DNA from: Casuarina equisetifolia
Lineage: Eukaryota > Streptophyta > Magnoliopsida > Fagales > Casuarinaceae
DNA: 64,000 bases
NCBI GenBank assembly: GCA_028551475.1
Contig: CM052357.1
Span: 16,415,931-16,479,930, forward strand
Direction of reading: 5' to 3'
The notes below the pieces were generated by a model. That model made no database searches. It was not told the origin of the DNA and saw only the letters and a program-made list of their open reading frames with translations. Position 1 is the stretch's first letter; each line of letters opens with the position of its first letter. The translations under genes and the position numbers were made by a program. Below, piece by piece: positions 44,715 to 56,568 of the stretch.

Positions 44715-44902
44715 TGTTACAAGTTAGGCACATTAGCATCTAAAAGGCATTTAGATGGCTTCCTCATATTTTCAAGGCCATGTACTTTATCTCTTTTGTT
44801 GTATTAATATAGGAAAGGCTATGATCTAGCTAGGAGTCCTTGGTTTTAGTCTATTTGAGTTTGTTCTATGTTTGCATTTGTATTGTTTAGCCTATCTCTT
44901 TA
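44485..44902 (+). repeat. 209-bp tandem duplication across the Gypsy-2 left junction
   Basis: Units 44485-44693 and 44694-44902 each contain ~20 bases of Copia-3 gag (gagggcc...gatgcttat) and the first ~190 bases of the Gypsy-2 LTR. They differ at many positions, so the duplication is old but later than the insertion. Confidence 0.75.
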
Positions 44903-45255
44903 TAGCAATCAAAAGAGCTCCTATGTCATTTTGTATTAGTGGGCATATTAAGCCCCACCTTTTATTGATGTTAGCCAACCCTCCCATTTAGGAGTAGACA
45001 AGTGTGTTAGTTGTCAAGTAGGATGAACATGTGTGTTAAGGGCTTCTCTGTTATAAACAAAAGAACAAATTGTAGGAAGCAAGCTTTGTAAAGCGAATTA
45101 CTAGTAGGTTGAAACTCCCTTAAAGAGTCTCACAAGTTCTTGATCTTCTTTCCTTTATTGTTAAAATTGAGAAGAAAAAGCATTTTTTAATCTTTTCCTA
45201 AATAATTCACCACCATCTTGTCCAATCACATGTTCAATGACAGTTAAACATAACA
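44715..45255 (+). repeat. 5' LTR of Gypsy-2
   Basis: 541 bp, pair of 49402-49947. Shared stretches include 'cttttgttgtattag/aat' and 'aattcaccaccatcttgtc'. Confidence 0.88.
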
Positions 45256-46320
45256 AAGTGTTATCATAGTAAGTTTTTGGCCAAGCATCTAGTATGGCTG
45301 CCAACCAAATGAAAGAATTCTTAGAGTAACAGATGGACCATAGATTTTGTGGGCTAGTTAATGTCATGCAATAGATGTTCTTTGCAATGAATGATAAACT
45401 CCATCGTGTTGGGTCCTCACAAGGCAAACCTATTGGTGGCATGAGTAAAGGTTGTGTTGCCAACCAAGTCGAGGGCATGCCAACCTTAAACTATTAGAGG
45501 ATTGATGACCCAAGGCTAAGTTGGAGTTCCCATGTTAAATTGAGATTGATGATTCAACATAAGAGATAATGCAATCCAAGAATTTCTTTAAGTATCACAG
45601 AATGAGTGATAAGGAGGAGGTTGATCTCATCTCGTGGAACCTTGAAAGGGAAGCATGACTATGGTTCTAGCTTTTCCAAGAGGAACATCTTGGGAAAGAG
45701 CTTTCATGGCCAATATCAATGGCTAGTTTATTAGAGTGATATGACTCTATTGCTACCAAGACCACTGCAGGGAGTTGATTCACTTTCAAGAATGTCATTC
45801 CACTAAAGACTATTAAAAAGAGTTCACAAGGCTATTTATTTAGGTTGCAAATCGTCACCTTAACAATAGATCAATTGCTTCATGACAAGATTAAAAGACA
45901 ACATTAGAATGGTCATCCAAGTTGCTAAATCCTTAACTTTATTAGTGGTGCCATTGAATTGGCTAAATTGTATGAGACTATAATGGTGGCTCCTTAAGTA
46001 GGCACCTTGTCGATTAATAGATAGATGCAATACTTAGGACAAAGGTCTCAATAACCTTTAGATCCAAAGATTATCTCTTAAGAGGCCCTTGTTGCATATG
46101 GAGAAACTCACATCCAATTAAATGGTTGAATGTCATGCAAAAGACCTTTATTACAATTGTGATGAATGTTTTGACCCTAGGCACAAATACAAAAGCTGTT
46201 ATTTTTAGAATCATAAGAACCGAAGGAGGAACCTGAAGTAGAGAATTGCTAGGTGGAAATAGAGTTTGAGGACCTAATGGTGCCAAACCCAGCACCATGC
46301 ATTTACTTAAGCACAATTTA
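45256..46320 (+). pseudogene. Gypsy-2 gag remnant
   Basis: Plus-strand reading in broken frames. A gag body occupies about 45560-46000 (FH-RLLKRVHKAIYLGCKSS region; then LTLLVVPLNWL). A zinc-knuckle-like end follows near 46130-46190, reading LYYNCDECFDPRHKYKSCYF, the spacing of the Gypsy gag knuckle C-X2-C-X4-H-X3-C. Stops are numerous. Confidence 0.65.
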
Positions 46321-46399
46321 TGAAATCCACTACCTTTAGATGATGAAGTTAGAAGGTTAAATACAACCTAAGGGAACAAGGTCTTCTTTATGACAAATT

Positions 46400-48060
46400 T
46401 TCACTTACTAGCCTTGAAGGGCATTAAAGCAATACAAAGGGAATAATGGTTTTTCAATCTCGGTCTCACCTTATGGGATTTCACCAATCTACCTTTGGTA
46501 TTCAAATACTATGGAGCACAAGTGCAACTGAGGGGAGTTATTGCTCCTTTTAACCAAGTGGTAGAAGGTGACTAGATGGCCAAGGACTTATAAAAGGAGA
46601 AGCAAGGACTGATACTCCAAATATTAATGGTATCTATTAAAAAAGTCACACCCAATGTTTAGGTGACCTAAAAAATGAAGAAGGTATTGCATGATTTTGT
46701 TGATGTGTTGGTCAAACCCTGTAAGTGATCTCCCTTATGGTAACATGATCATCATGCATTGCTCATCAAGGAAGAAAAATCTATCTTGGTTAAGCCCTAC
46801 CAAATCTTTACTACTAAAAGGCAAAAATAAAGCACTTAGTTGAAAAAATGTTGAAGTCTAGAATCATTCACCAAGTATGTCTCCATACTTCTTCCTAGTG
46901 TTTTTGTTGCATAAAAAAGACAATTCATAAAGAATATGTGTAGCCTATTAGGCCTTTAACATGCAAATTATTCGAGACATGTACCTAATCCCCACAATTA
47001 AAAAATTACTAGATGGCCTATAGGGAGCAATTTTTTTTTTTCCAAACTTGATCTGCACTCAAGTTACCACTAACTTTGGATGGCCCCAATATACATTGTG
47101 AAAACAACATTTTACATGCATAATAGCCATTTTAAATTCCTCGTGATGCCCTTTGGCCTAACAAATGATCCTTTAATGTTCCAATTGTTGATGAACAACA
47201 TCTTTGGTCCTTACCTATAGAGATTTATCCTTATTTTTTTTTATCATATATTGATCTATAGCCGAACTAGGATGATCACCTGATTTATGTTTGGACAACC
47301 TTGAGCACTTTTAGACATCATAAGCTTTACATTAAAAGAAATAGGTGTGAATTTGGCAATACTCAAATTTATTTTTTAGGCATGTCATTTCCTTTTAAGG
47401 TTTGGAAGTTGATCATAACAAAATTATTGTCATCATTGAGTAAGCAACACCCTATAGCCTTAAGTCACTTAGGGACTTTTTAGGTTTAATGAGGTATTAT
47501 TGGAGGTTTGTCTGGAATTATGAAGTTATACCATAACCTCTTACCAACCTTCTCAAGAAAAATAACCTCCGTTAAGGGGTGGAAATGGATGTTTGATTTT
47601 AGAAACTAAAGATAGCCATGGTCAACACTTTGATCTTTACTTTTCTAAACTTTAGTGAAACCTTCATCATGGAGTGTAATGTATTAAGCAATGGTATTGG
47701 GAGAGTTCTCATGCAAGGGCTAAATCTAATTGCTTTTTTTAGCTATATACTAAAAGGAAGAAATTATTTATTATATATATACAAAAGAAAGATGCTTGTT
47801 ATTATTGTGACTATTCAATAGTGGTGTCATTACTTGTTAGGAAAGTCTTTCATTATATGCATTGACCAATAGAGCTTAAAGCATTTTTGGTAGTAACATT
47901 TAGCCACACCTACCGAACAAAAGTTGCTTGTCAAACTTATGGGATATGTGTTTTGTATTGAATATTGCCTAGGATGCACTTGTGTGGCCTAGGCCTTGTC
48001 TCATTACACCGAAGGAGAAAACACTTAAAGTGGCCATGCTTTGTTTCATGTCCTAAAAAC
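46400..48060 (+). pseudogene. Gypsy-2 reverse transcriptase and RNase H
   Basis: RT segments: FFSKLDLHSSYH near 47030-47075, [20 protein letters not shown] near 47130-47190, and FFYHILIYS near 47230-47260 at the catalytic box, where the family has D-D, so both aspartates are lost. RNase H is read at about 47500-48000 (TFIMECNVLSNGIGRVLMQG, ILKGRNYLLYIYKRKML). Frames shift several times. The arrangement is normal for a Gypsy element; the enzyme is dead. Confidence 0.82.
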
Positions 48061-48429
48061 AAGGGTAAACAAAGTAGGAAATCCCATAGTGAGTGAATCT
48101 AAAGCATTCCTAGGGCAAAAAACATCATCACATAATGCTCCTTTAGTGTCAAACACACCATTTGTCCAAGGGGCCAATCTTTGTATGGAAAGGGCAAGTG
48201 CTTCAAAACACATTAGGCCACGTAATTTAGTTAGACCACTTACTCCTTTCAATGACTCCTGCACTACACTGCACTAGCAATCACTACATTTATTCCTTTG
48301 TGGCTTATGGTAGTTAAGGTTGAGGTGCATGATAACATAGATATATGCCCTATTATTGATCACATTAGGCAAGTTGAGGCAATTAGGCCTTAGGAATTGA
48401 AGGATGGACTGATTTTCTTCAACCACAAG

Positions 48430-49200
48430 ATTTTTCTAGCATCTAGCTCCCTGTAAATTTAGGCAATCATTAAGGACTATTATGATGCTACTCATGAAGG
48501 ATATTACAAAACTATTCAACATGTGAGGGATGTTTTCTTTTAAAGGCATATGTAGGACATTAAGTAATATATCAAGCAATGATTCATCTATTAGGAGCAA
48601 AAAAGGAAGACTTAAGCCTTACCAGGGCTTTTGTAGGTAAACCTCATTCCATATGCTATTTGGACAAACCTTTCCCTTAACTTCATTGATGGGTTATTAT
48701 CTCCAAAGGGCGAGAATTCCCTTTTGGTTGTTGTTGATTTCCTTTCCAAATATGTCAAGTTTATCCCTTATGAAATTGTGTATGGATGGGCCCCATTGAC
48801 CCATCTATTGTATGTCTTGGGCATTGCACAGGTCAATGTTGTTGATTGTGAACTACAAACTCTAAACTTGTGAAGTTACTTTGTAGGAAGCCAAGGCCAA
48901 CCTACTTTCAGCTTAGGAGTGTATGAAAAAGTACTATGATGCCAAATGCCAAGAAGTGGAGTATCGTCTAAGTGACTAGGTTTATCTTTGACTTCACCTT
49001 CCCACTAGACTTCTATTGCTTTACATCATGCCTTGAAGCTTTCTACTCATTATTTTGAGCCTTTTAAAATCTTAAAGAGTGTCAGCTTTGTAGCTTATCA
49101 TCTCGACCTACCCCCAAGATCCTAAATCCATCCAATCTTTCATGTTTCATGCCTTAAGCAAAGTTTGGGTCATAATGTTTGCATGCTTGACTAGCTACCA
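48430..49200 (+). pseudogene. Gypsy-2 integrase with core deletion
   Basis: The zinc-region segment YYDATHEGYYKTIQHVRD is near 48475-48530 and the core start LNFIDGLLSPKGENSLLVVV near 48675-48735 with the first catalytic aspartate. The reading passes from YVKFIP directly to YEIVYGWAPLTHLL near 48760-48800, omitting the region that holds the second aspartate and the glutamate. The C-terminal SH3-like end (FEPFKILKSVSFVAYHLDLP, IHPIFHVSCLKQ) is at about 49045-49160. A deletion of several hundred bases is inferred. Confidence 0.75.
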
Positions 49201-49401
49201 ACATTACTAGAAAAGGGAAATGGCCTTACAATTCATCCTTAAGCCATCCTTAAGTGCCATAACTGTAAGAACTAGGCAAAGGTTCTCCTTCATTGGCAAA
49301 GTCTACCACCTTTGGAAGCTAATTAGGAATGTGTCATCGCCATGGTTAATTAGTTTTCAACTTCAAACTTAGGGACAAGGTCTAATTTATTGGGGAGGCT
49401 T

Positions 49402-49947
49402 TGTTACAGGTTAGCCATGTTAGCACCCATACGACATCTAAATGGCTTCCATGTATCTTAAAGGCCATGCAATTGATCTCTTTTGTTGTATTAGTGTAGG
49501 CAATGCTGTCATGTTGCTAAAAGTCCTTGGTTTCAATATGTTTGAGTCCATTTTGTGCTTGCATTTGTACTGTGTAGCTTGTCTCTCTATAGCAATGGAA
49601 ATAGCTTTTTTTTCATTATGTATTAGCATACATATCAAGAGCCCTACTTTTTGTTGGTGTAAGCAAACCTTCCCATTTCAAAATAGGCAAGTGTGCAAAT
49701 TATAAGTAGGATGAACATGTTTGTTAGAGGGCTTCTATTGTTATAAGTAGAGGAGCAAATTGTAAGTGGCAAGCTTTGTTAAGTGAATTACTAGGATGTT
49801 AGAACTCTTTCAAAGAGTGCTATAAGTTCTTGATAGTCTTTCCTTTATCACCAAAATTGGGAAGAAAAAGCATTTTTGTTAATCTTTTCCTTGATAATTC
49901 ACCACCATCTTGTCTAGTTGCATGTTTAATCATGGTTGAATGTAACA
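49402..49947 (+). repeat. 3' LTR of Gypsy-2
   Basis: 546 bp, pair of 44715-45255, preceded by the purine-rich tract and followed by TTTAT. Confidence 0.88.
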
Positions 49948-51028
49948 TTTATGTTTTTCATTTGAAAAATCTTTGGGACCAACTTAATGCCTAAATGTCC
50001 ATTCAACACCCAATTCGACCATTCTTGATGATTTCATGATTTACCAAGATAAAGGCTAGTTATGTGAATTTTTGCTTAGAGGATGTGATTCGCATGGTCT
50101 AGAATGAAGAATTGAGTCAAAAATTGGTTAGTGAAGTCTACAAACACCATTCCTTGGCTTATGCTTTCCATAATTGGAATTTTAAGAGGAAGAAGAATAG
50201 TGAATTAGGTCTTTCACCAGGTTGGGTTCTAGTGGTTCCTTTTCAATTAGGTCTTACCCAGGTATAAATGATAACCATCCACTCTTTAGTTACATGCCAT
50301 GTAGCAACTAGTAAGGCCAAGTGACCTTACATTTTTCTCATAAAAATGCTAATGTGTCACTTGGGGGAAGGCCTTCCTGCACTCATTATGGCCATCAAAT
50401 TTCTAACTAGTGTTATGTTTTCACTATGGAAGCATTAGGCATACCAAGGATAGGTGCTACAAACTTCATGCATACTAACAAAAAAAGAAATAGAATGACA
50501 AAAGTAAGGATAAGAAGAAAACATCAACTGATCAGACTATTGCCTTTGATGAAAAGGCCCTACAATTGACTCTTGAACATATGTAGTTACTTAACTTAAT
50601 GTGGTATCAACTTTTGCCTTTAGGGTGATAGGTACTACTCCATAGCTTAAGTCCCTATTGTATTGAATTATTGATTCAGGTGCTAGTACTTTTGATTGTT
50701 TAACACCTTTTAAACAATGAAAGCATAAGTTTAAGATTTTAGAATTGCCAAATGGTCATTCAATATTTATTACATATGTTGTTTCAATGTATTTACTTAA
50801 TGGCCATATCTTTAGAAGTGTTTTGTACACCCACTTATAATGCTAATTTCATATCTATTGCCAAATATTATTGAAAGAATTGTTATAGAGTCATTTTTTT
50901 ACCCTAATTTCTACATTTTTTAGAACCAATGGATTGAAATAGTGATGGGATTACATAGGATGCATAATGAACTTTACCATTTAGTGTCCAAGCATGTTGC
51001 ATGTTACCATTTTGCTCATAGTACCTAT
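49948..51028 (+). pseudogene. Copia-3 gag C-terminal part and protease
   Basis: Gag continues directly after Gypsy-2 (LKNLWDQL near 49970-49995; YVNFCLEDVIRMV near 50070-50110). A degenerate zinc-knuckle region lies near 50300-50400. The protease follows at about 50660-51000: the active site reads ID-SGAST-like, then LPNGHSIFITYVVSMYLLNG and VIFFPNFYIF in shifting frames. The reading is cut by the solo LTR at 51029. Confidence 0.65.
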
Positions 51029-52544
51029 TGTTGGAAAAGATGTGTTTTGTTGAGACAAATTGTTGGTTGCATATAATATTTGTATAAATGTTTTTCATAT
51101 AATTATGTACAATATTGAACATTAAGTAAAAAATGTGCAAATTATAATATCAATAAATACTATTATAAAGTAGTTGGGTTCCTACATTCCTTCATTAATC
51201 AACTTCATACAATGCTTGGAGAAGTATTTTTGTATGAAATAAGAGTTAAAAGAATATTTGATTATTTGGAGAAAAATGATACTTGTTTTGATGTGCTTAT
51301 AGGTATATGTGTGTCAAGGATCAAAGATTACATTATGTTCTAATATCCATTGAAGCTTGGATTATGTTTTAATATCCATTGAAGCTTGGATTATGTTCTA
51401 ATATCTATTGAAGCTTGGCCCGTATTATGAATTAACACAAGTTAGCCTGTGCTACGAAGTTGGCCCATGTTATGATTAAATGAGCTTAGACCAAGTTTGG
51501 TTAAGAAGCTTGGCCCATATAATTGATTTAACTTGAGCCCATGTGATTAAGTGAAGACTAAAATGGTGTTGTTCTGAGGGAAAACTCACTTAAGAGTCTC
51601 AATCAAGCGAGAAGCCCTAATATTCAGTTTGAATGTCGATGCCTCTCTCTATCTCTCTTTCACCGCAATGTCATCCTTACTCTTCCAATGGGAAGATTTG
51701 CATAAGCTTTAATCAAATGTCAGAATGTGAGCTTGAAGTTGATGTGAAGCTCAAAAAGGTACATGTTATACCTTTTTAATGGGAAGAAGCCTATGAACTG
51801 ATGGGTATGACAAATATCATGATTGGCTCGTTATTTTCATATCATATATATGAGAAGGCTATTTTACGGTTAGAAAAAAAGGATATTGTGAAAGTCTTTG
51901 TGAGATATTCAAAAGAAATCCTGATTGAGCTCATATGCTATTCATTATGAAGAAGCTTCGGTGATATCTTGATACTTAACTTAATATCACTTATGTGTGA
52001 TTATTCTCTATAATATATTTGTTTATGTGCTAATCGAACATATATTATCATATGCACATAAATTTATTTGTAAATCTGAAACCCTAACTTGAATATATTT
52101 AGGGGTTTTGTGATTAGAGCTTATCATTGCATTTAGTACCTTGTATAAGCTATTGTATTAACATTACCTTCATTATCTCTATATCTTTAAGGGATTTTCT
52201 ACTGAACTAAGATTGGTTAACCTTATCTTTGTAACCGTGACTTGTATGAATCCTTGAGGAGGAGTTGAAAAGTATTAGGAAAGAGTTTTCTCCTAGGCTT
52301 TGAAGTAAAGTGGACTTCAACTAGTTGTGTTGAAAGAGAAGAAGGTTGAAGTACGTGACAAAGGTCGAACCACCGTGTAAACTTGTGTTGCATCCTCTTT
52401 TTGCATCTATTTACTTTGATGTTTGGTTTTGATATCCTTAAATGCTTTTTTTAAGTGCATGAAAAGTAATTAAACCCATAATTAGCAAAAAAACCAAGAT
52501 AACCAATTCAATCCCCTCTTCTTGGTTAGCCATTAAACTTAACA
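51029..52544 (+). mobile_element. SIRE-type solo LTR with perfect target duplication
   Basis: 1516 bp from TGTTGGAAAAG to CTTAACA, flanked on both sides by CCTAT (51024-51028 and 52545-52549). It has no internal domain. It is related to the solo LTR at 13556-17933 in reverse orientation (both share GGCTAACCAAGAAG-type ends). It is the product of recombination between the two LTRs of a full element, here inside Copia-3. Confidence 0.9.
51332..51418 (+). repeat. Three 29-bp tandem repeats in the solo LTR
   Basis: Three copies of a 29-base unit starting 'attatgttctaatatcc' and ending 'gaagcttgg', differing by at most one base each. Confidence 0.88.
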
Positions 52545-53360
52545 CCTATGGCGTAACTTTTTTTCTTTACACTAAAAATACTAAATACTTTCTTGTAATG
52601 AATTTTAATATTTTATATCATTATTTAGGACACCTTTCTACAAAAGTAATGCATTTTATTCCATGGTTAATTTATTCCTTTCTATTTGCATCTATCAAGA
52701 CATGTCTTGTTTGTCTTTTGGCCAAATAAACATGGTCCCCTTTTCATGCTAGCACAACCTTAACTTAATGTTTAACTTGATTCATATTCATTTTTGGAGC
52801 CTTACAAGGTCTCCTTGCATTTACGTGCATGCTTTTGTCTTTCCATCGTTGATAACTTTTCTCATATGATATAGGCAATAAGTAAAACTTTTTTGCCCTA
52901 ATTTAGACATAGTTTAATACATCAATTAGGCATGTTAGGACTAATAATGTGCATGATTTTTTTATGCCAATTTGTACCTTATATTTTTTGCTTCTCCTAG
53001 TGTAATACATAAAAGCATGTGTGCATATACTCCACATCAAAACAAAGTGATGGAGAGAAAATACCACCATATTTTTAATGTTGCACCGAGCATTAAAATT
53101 TCAAGTGAATATTTCGATCCATTTTAGGGTGAATGTGTTCTTTCTACAGCCTATTTGATTAATAAAATGCCCAACTCCATTCAAAAAGGAAAAAATCCTT
53201 TATGAATTTCTTAGGAAATCTCCTTCCCTTGATCATCTTAGTTTTTAGGTGTTTATGTTATGCTATTTACCTCACCCAACATGAAAAATTTAAGAATGGT
53301 GCCATTACATCCATTTTTATAGGATATCCTCTCATTTAGACAAAATATTGCCTTTATTGT
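52545..53360 (+). pseudogene. Copia-3 integrase remnant
   Basis: Pre-integrase and integrase core in broken frames: FNLIHIHFWS near 52765-52800 (first catalytic D reads H), CAYTPHQNKVMERKYHHIFN near 53015-53075 with the third catalytic residue E retained, and the C-terminal FGCLCY-like end with GYPL near 53245-53330. It stops where SIRE-2 begins. Confidence 0.7.
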
Positions 53361-56300
53361 TGGATCCTATAGCAACCAACGAGGCAGGGGTAGAGGAAAG
53401 GGGGTGGTTAAATTAGGTTTATCAAAAATTCTTGTCTTTTTCCTTTTTCCTTTTTCCTATGTGAAGCAATCAAGACAACAAGTAAAGTTATCATACAAGA
53501 CAAAGACATAGAGTTTTGGTAGGTGGTTTAGCCCAAGCCACCTCAGCACCTACTTCATCCACTCTAGTAACAACCTACTGAAGTTACTCTCTAATCAATT
53601 ACAAAATTAATTACAAAGGAGAACCACTCCTCTAATCCCAGTTACAAACTCTCTCCCCAAGAATTTCAATAATAAGTAACAATTAAGTACAAATTTCAAA
53701 TTCAACTTTTGTAAGATATGAATTTAAGCTTAAAAGCTTTAAACAAGTGCTAGAGGCTTAATACAAAATGATATGAACAAGAGCCCCAAAATCACATGAA
53801 CCTTAGCACTATTCACTTGCATGAAATCAACACAAATATGATATGAATTAAAGAGTAATATGATTTCCTAACAAGTGTATCAAAGTAGTAATGAGCTCAG
53901 AGTAGAATTACCAAAATGAAGAACTAATTTTGTAAGCTTAAAGAGCTTAAGAGAGGAGTATGAGTTGCTTGAAAAATGCTTACTTTCTCTTTGATTTTTA
54001 AACCTTCTAATAACAATGAGTATGATGCTCTTAAGTAACTTCAAAGCAACTCACATTTCACCTCCAAATAGATGTTCTAACATATTTGAGGCAAGTTATT
54101 TTTTCTTCCCATTGGAGCACTAATTTTTGATTGATTTCATGTTGTTTAGAGAGGAAGGAGAGAGGTTTGCATTCTATCTTAATACTATTCAAAATCATGC
54201 TCTAAAATGCTATCATTTCATCAAGATTTTAAGCTACTAAATTGGAGCTTTGCAAAGTAGAAAATGGGTTATCAAGTTAAAATATGGGTTTTTCTTGAAT
54301 CCTCCTCAATCATATTTAATATTGAAGTAATTCTTCGTGGTTGCTTTATAGATTGATAAAACAATTTCTTACTTACAAAAGCCCCATGATTTTGGCTTCA
54401 AAAACTCTCTAATCTACTTCCATTTTCTCTTTTAAGTAATTAGGTCACAAACTACAAAGAAAACCTAGTCTCTTTAAACTGAGCAATGGGTCGTTGATTT
54501 TTCTTTACAAATTTGTTATGCTCTTTGTCAGCTTTCAAATAAATCATTTTCCAGCTTGAATGAAGTAGTTTTTGGAGCCAAATTTGACGATGAATCTCAA
54601 GCATTTCTGGGTCATTGAATGCAAGTCATGCAGAAGCTTTTAGGTTGAGTTGGTCTACTAGGTCGCAGGTTGATAACTTTATTTTCTATAGAGTTATTGT
54701 GACTAGTTTAGGCATTATATATCATAGTGTTTGTAAAATATGTTTGCATTTACCTTTGTTTATGCAATAAACACCAAAAGGAAAGAAATGAAGCAAAACC
54801 ATGAAAGAAAACAAAGAAAAGAAAAAAAAAAAGATTGTCAAATGGCCATGGAAGCAAAAAATGAGGAAAAGACAAAAAGAAAAGAAAAGAGAACGTGTGA
54901 AAAGAGAGCATTTTTTGTGCAACTGAGAGAGAGGCTTATCATGCGAGTGAGCAGAAAAGAAAAAGAGAGAGGAGATTACCATTGGCAGTCGGGATCTCGT
55001 CAGAGCTCAAAGGTGATGTGCGATAGCTCGCATCTTAGGTAAAGAATGTAGTGGTTATGCAACAACAGACCGCTAATGTCCTTTTTTGGTGAGAAACCCA
55101 TTTTGGAGGTTAAGATCCATTTTCCAGCTAGAATCTTGTGTTTTCTGGTGAGGAAGGAACGAATATAAGCTCTTTGGGCAATTTTCAGCATCTCTGTAGC
55201 AGATTTGAATGGCTTCATGGTGGTTTCTAGTGAAGAACAACAAATGTTGTTTGAGTCTTTTCTATTAGATCTATGCATTTCTATCGTAGATTTGGGTGAT
55301 TTCTTTGCAAATTAGCACTCCAAGGACCTTGATCTACCTTTTTTTGGCATTTTCCATGAAGAATGGTAGTTGTGCATGGCCATGTATGGTGGCATGTGGC
55401 ACCATCATGTGACAATGCATGGCAGAGGCATGTGGTTACTCATTTTTGTGTCATTTTTCAGACAACTTCTTCTACTCCCTCTTTTGTGTAGATTTGTGCA
55501 ATCTTCTCGTGAAATGAAGACACTTTGATGATAGCTTTTGCGTTTTTAGTTTATAAAATGTTTTGTTCACGTTTTATAATGCTTTTGTTCATGTAAATAC
55601 TATGTTTCAAATTATTATGTTAGAGTTATGATGAACTTAATTACAATTTATGAAATCTATGATTATAATGTTTTGTAAGATGTTTTATATGTGTGATGTT
55701 GCATATTACTATGTTTAATGCGTTTCAGTGAGTAACTACCACTTAGATGATTTGATTTGTATGTTAGAGACCAATAGGAAATGGCATGCAGTTGCTTCAT
55801 GTAATATACAATCATAGATTAATATGGATAGAAATATACCATATACTTTGTGTGGCTTTAGGTGTAAACTAGAATATTCACATATCTTAATGAAATTAGT
55901 TCATTTAATTCATGGGTAGAAATACAGTGAATTAATGAGTTAAGTTAATTCACTATACCTAGATATAAGATAGTTAATAAATTAGAAAATTTCGCTATCA
56001 TATGAATAGAATCAATCTTACAAGCATGAATAATCGACATTCATACCTAGTAGTTAGGTGAAATTATATGCTCTAACATGTTTAGTTAATCAAGTTTAGG
56101 TTAAATTTAGTTAATTAATCAATGTTTTACCTTTTTGAGTTATTAGATAAATTATAGAAATTGTTCATTATTAGTAATTTGTTAGCTTAGTAATCACCAG
56201 TCCCTATAAGACGATACTCATTCTTATTATTATATTACTTGTTCAACATGTACACTTGCAAATAGAATTTCACCAAATAAGTCTTTAGTCATAATTGCAA

Positions 56301-56568
56301 ACATGGGTGGTGCTTCTAGACCACAAGTCATGGGCTTGCACCTCTGGATCTTGGTCTAGTTTTCGCTAGGTCTAGGTTGCATAGGCTTAACTACTTCTAG
56401 GCTCACATTGCTTTGGGCTTTGCTAGTTCGGGCTACATTAAATAATCCATTTTCCTACAAAATATTTTCATATTATTTTTCTTATAAAAACCCATAAATA
56501 AAACAATTATAATATTTTCATATCATAATTCTTATTTTACATCATCAAAATATTAATATATTTCAACA
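53361..56568 (-). repeat. 3' LTR of SIRE-2 (3.2 kb, possibly enlarged)
   Basis: From TGGATCC to ATTTCAACA, where the complement of a purine tract (ttctctctttttttt) begins. The first ~700 bases pair with 63303-64000. The remaining 2.5 kb cannot be compared and may include a nested insertion; the frames within (for example 54740-55042) are low-complexity. Confidence 0.65.

Larger units (their letters stand above)
44715..49947 (+). mobile_element. Gypsy-2: LTR retrotransposon, internally decayed
   Basis: A 5.23-kb element with LTRs 44715-45255 and 49402-49947 (TGTTAC...TAACA), a decayed tRNA-Met-type primer binding site (45258-45270, gtgttatcatag) and a G-rich polypurine tract (ttggggaggct) before the 3' LTR. 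Flanking pentamers CTTAT (44710-44714) and TTTAT (49948-49952) differ by one C/T change and fit a target duplication, and the host gag reading continues across. It carries gag, reverse transcriptase, RNase H and part of integrase with many stops. Confidence 0.87.
44130..53360 (+). mobile_element. Copia-3: decayed Copia element hosting Gypsy-2, a solo LTR and SIRE-2
   Basis: One Copia reading on the plus strand is split three times. The gag N-terminal half (44130-44714) is followed by Gypsy-2, then the rest of gag and the protease (49948-51028). A solo LTR follows, then integrase (52545-53360), cut at 53361 by SIRE-2. The reading across the first junction is continuous in sense: EISYLYREGPMDAY before, and a segment with LKNLWDQL after. 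No LTR of its own was found; the rest may lie beyond the window. Confidence 0.75.

Noticed and set aside
48041..48277. Overlapping open frames on both strands
   Set aside because: They lie between Gypsy-2 RNase H and integrase and correspond to the linker in broken frames; no separate domain.
51332..51418. CRISPR-like array (three direct repeats)
   Set aside because: The repeats are contiguous with no spacers, lie in a plant retrotransposon LTR and are accompanied by no cas genes.
54740..55042. 100-residue Lys/Glu-rich plus-strand open frame
   Set aside because: Low-complexity AAG/GAA-rich sequence within an LTR, with no domain and an opposite open frame of similar length.
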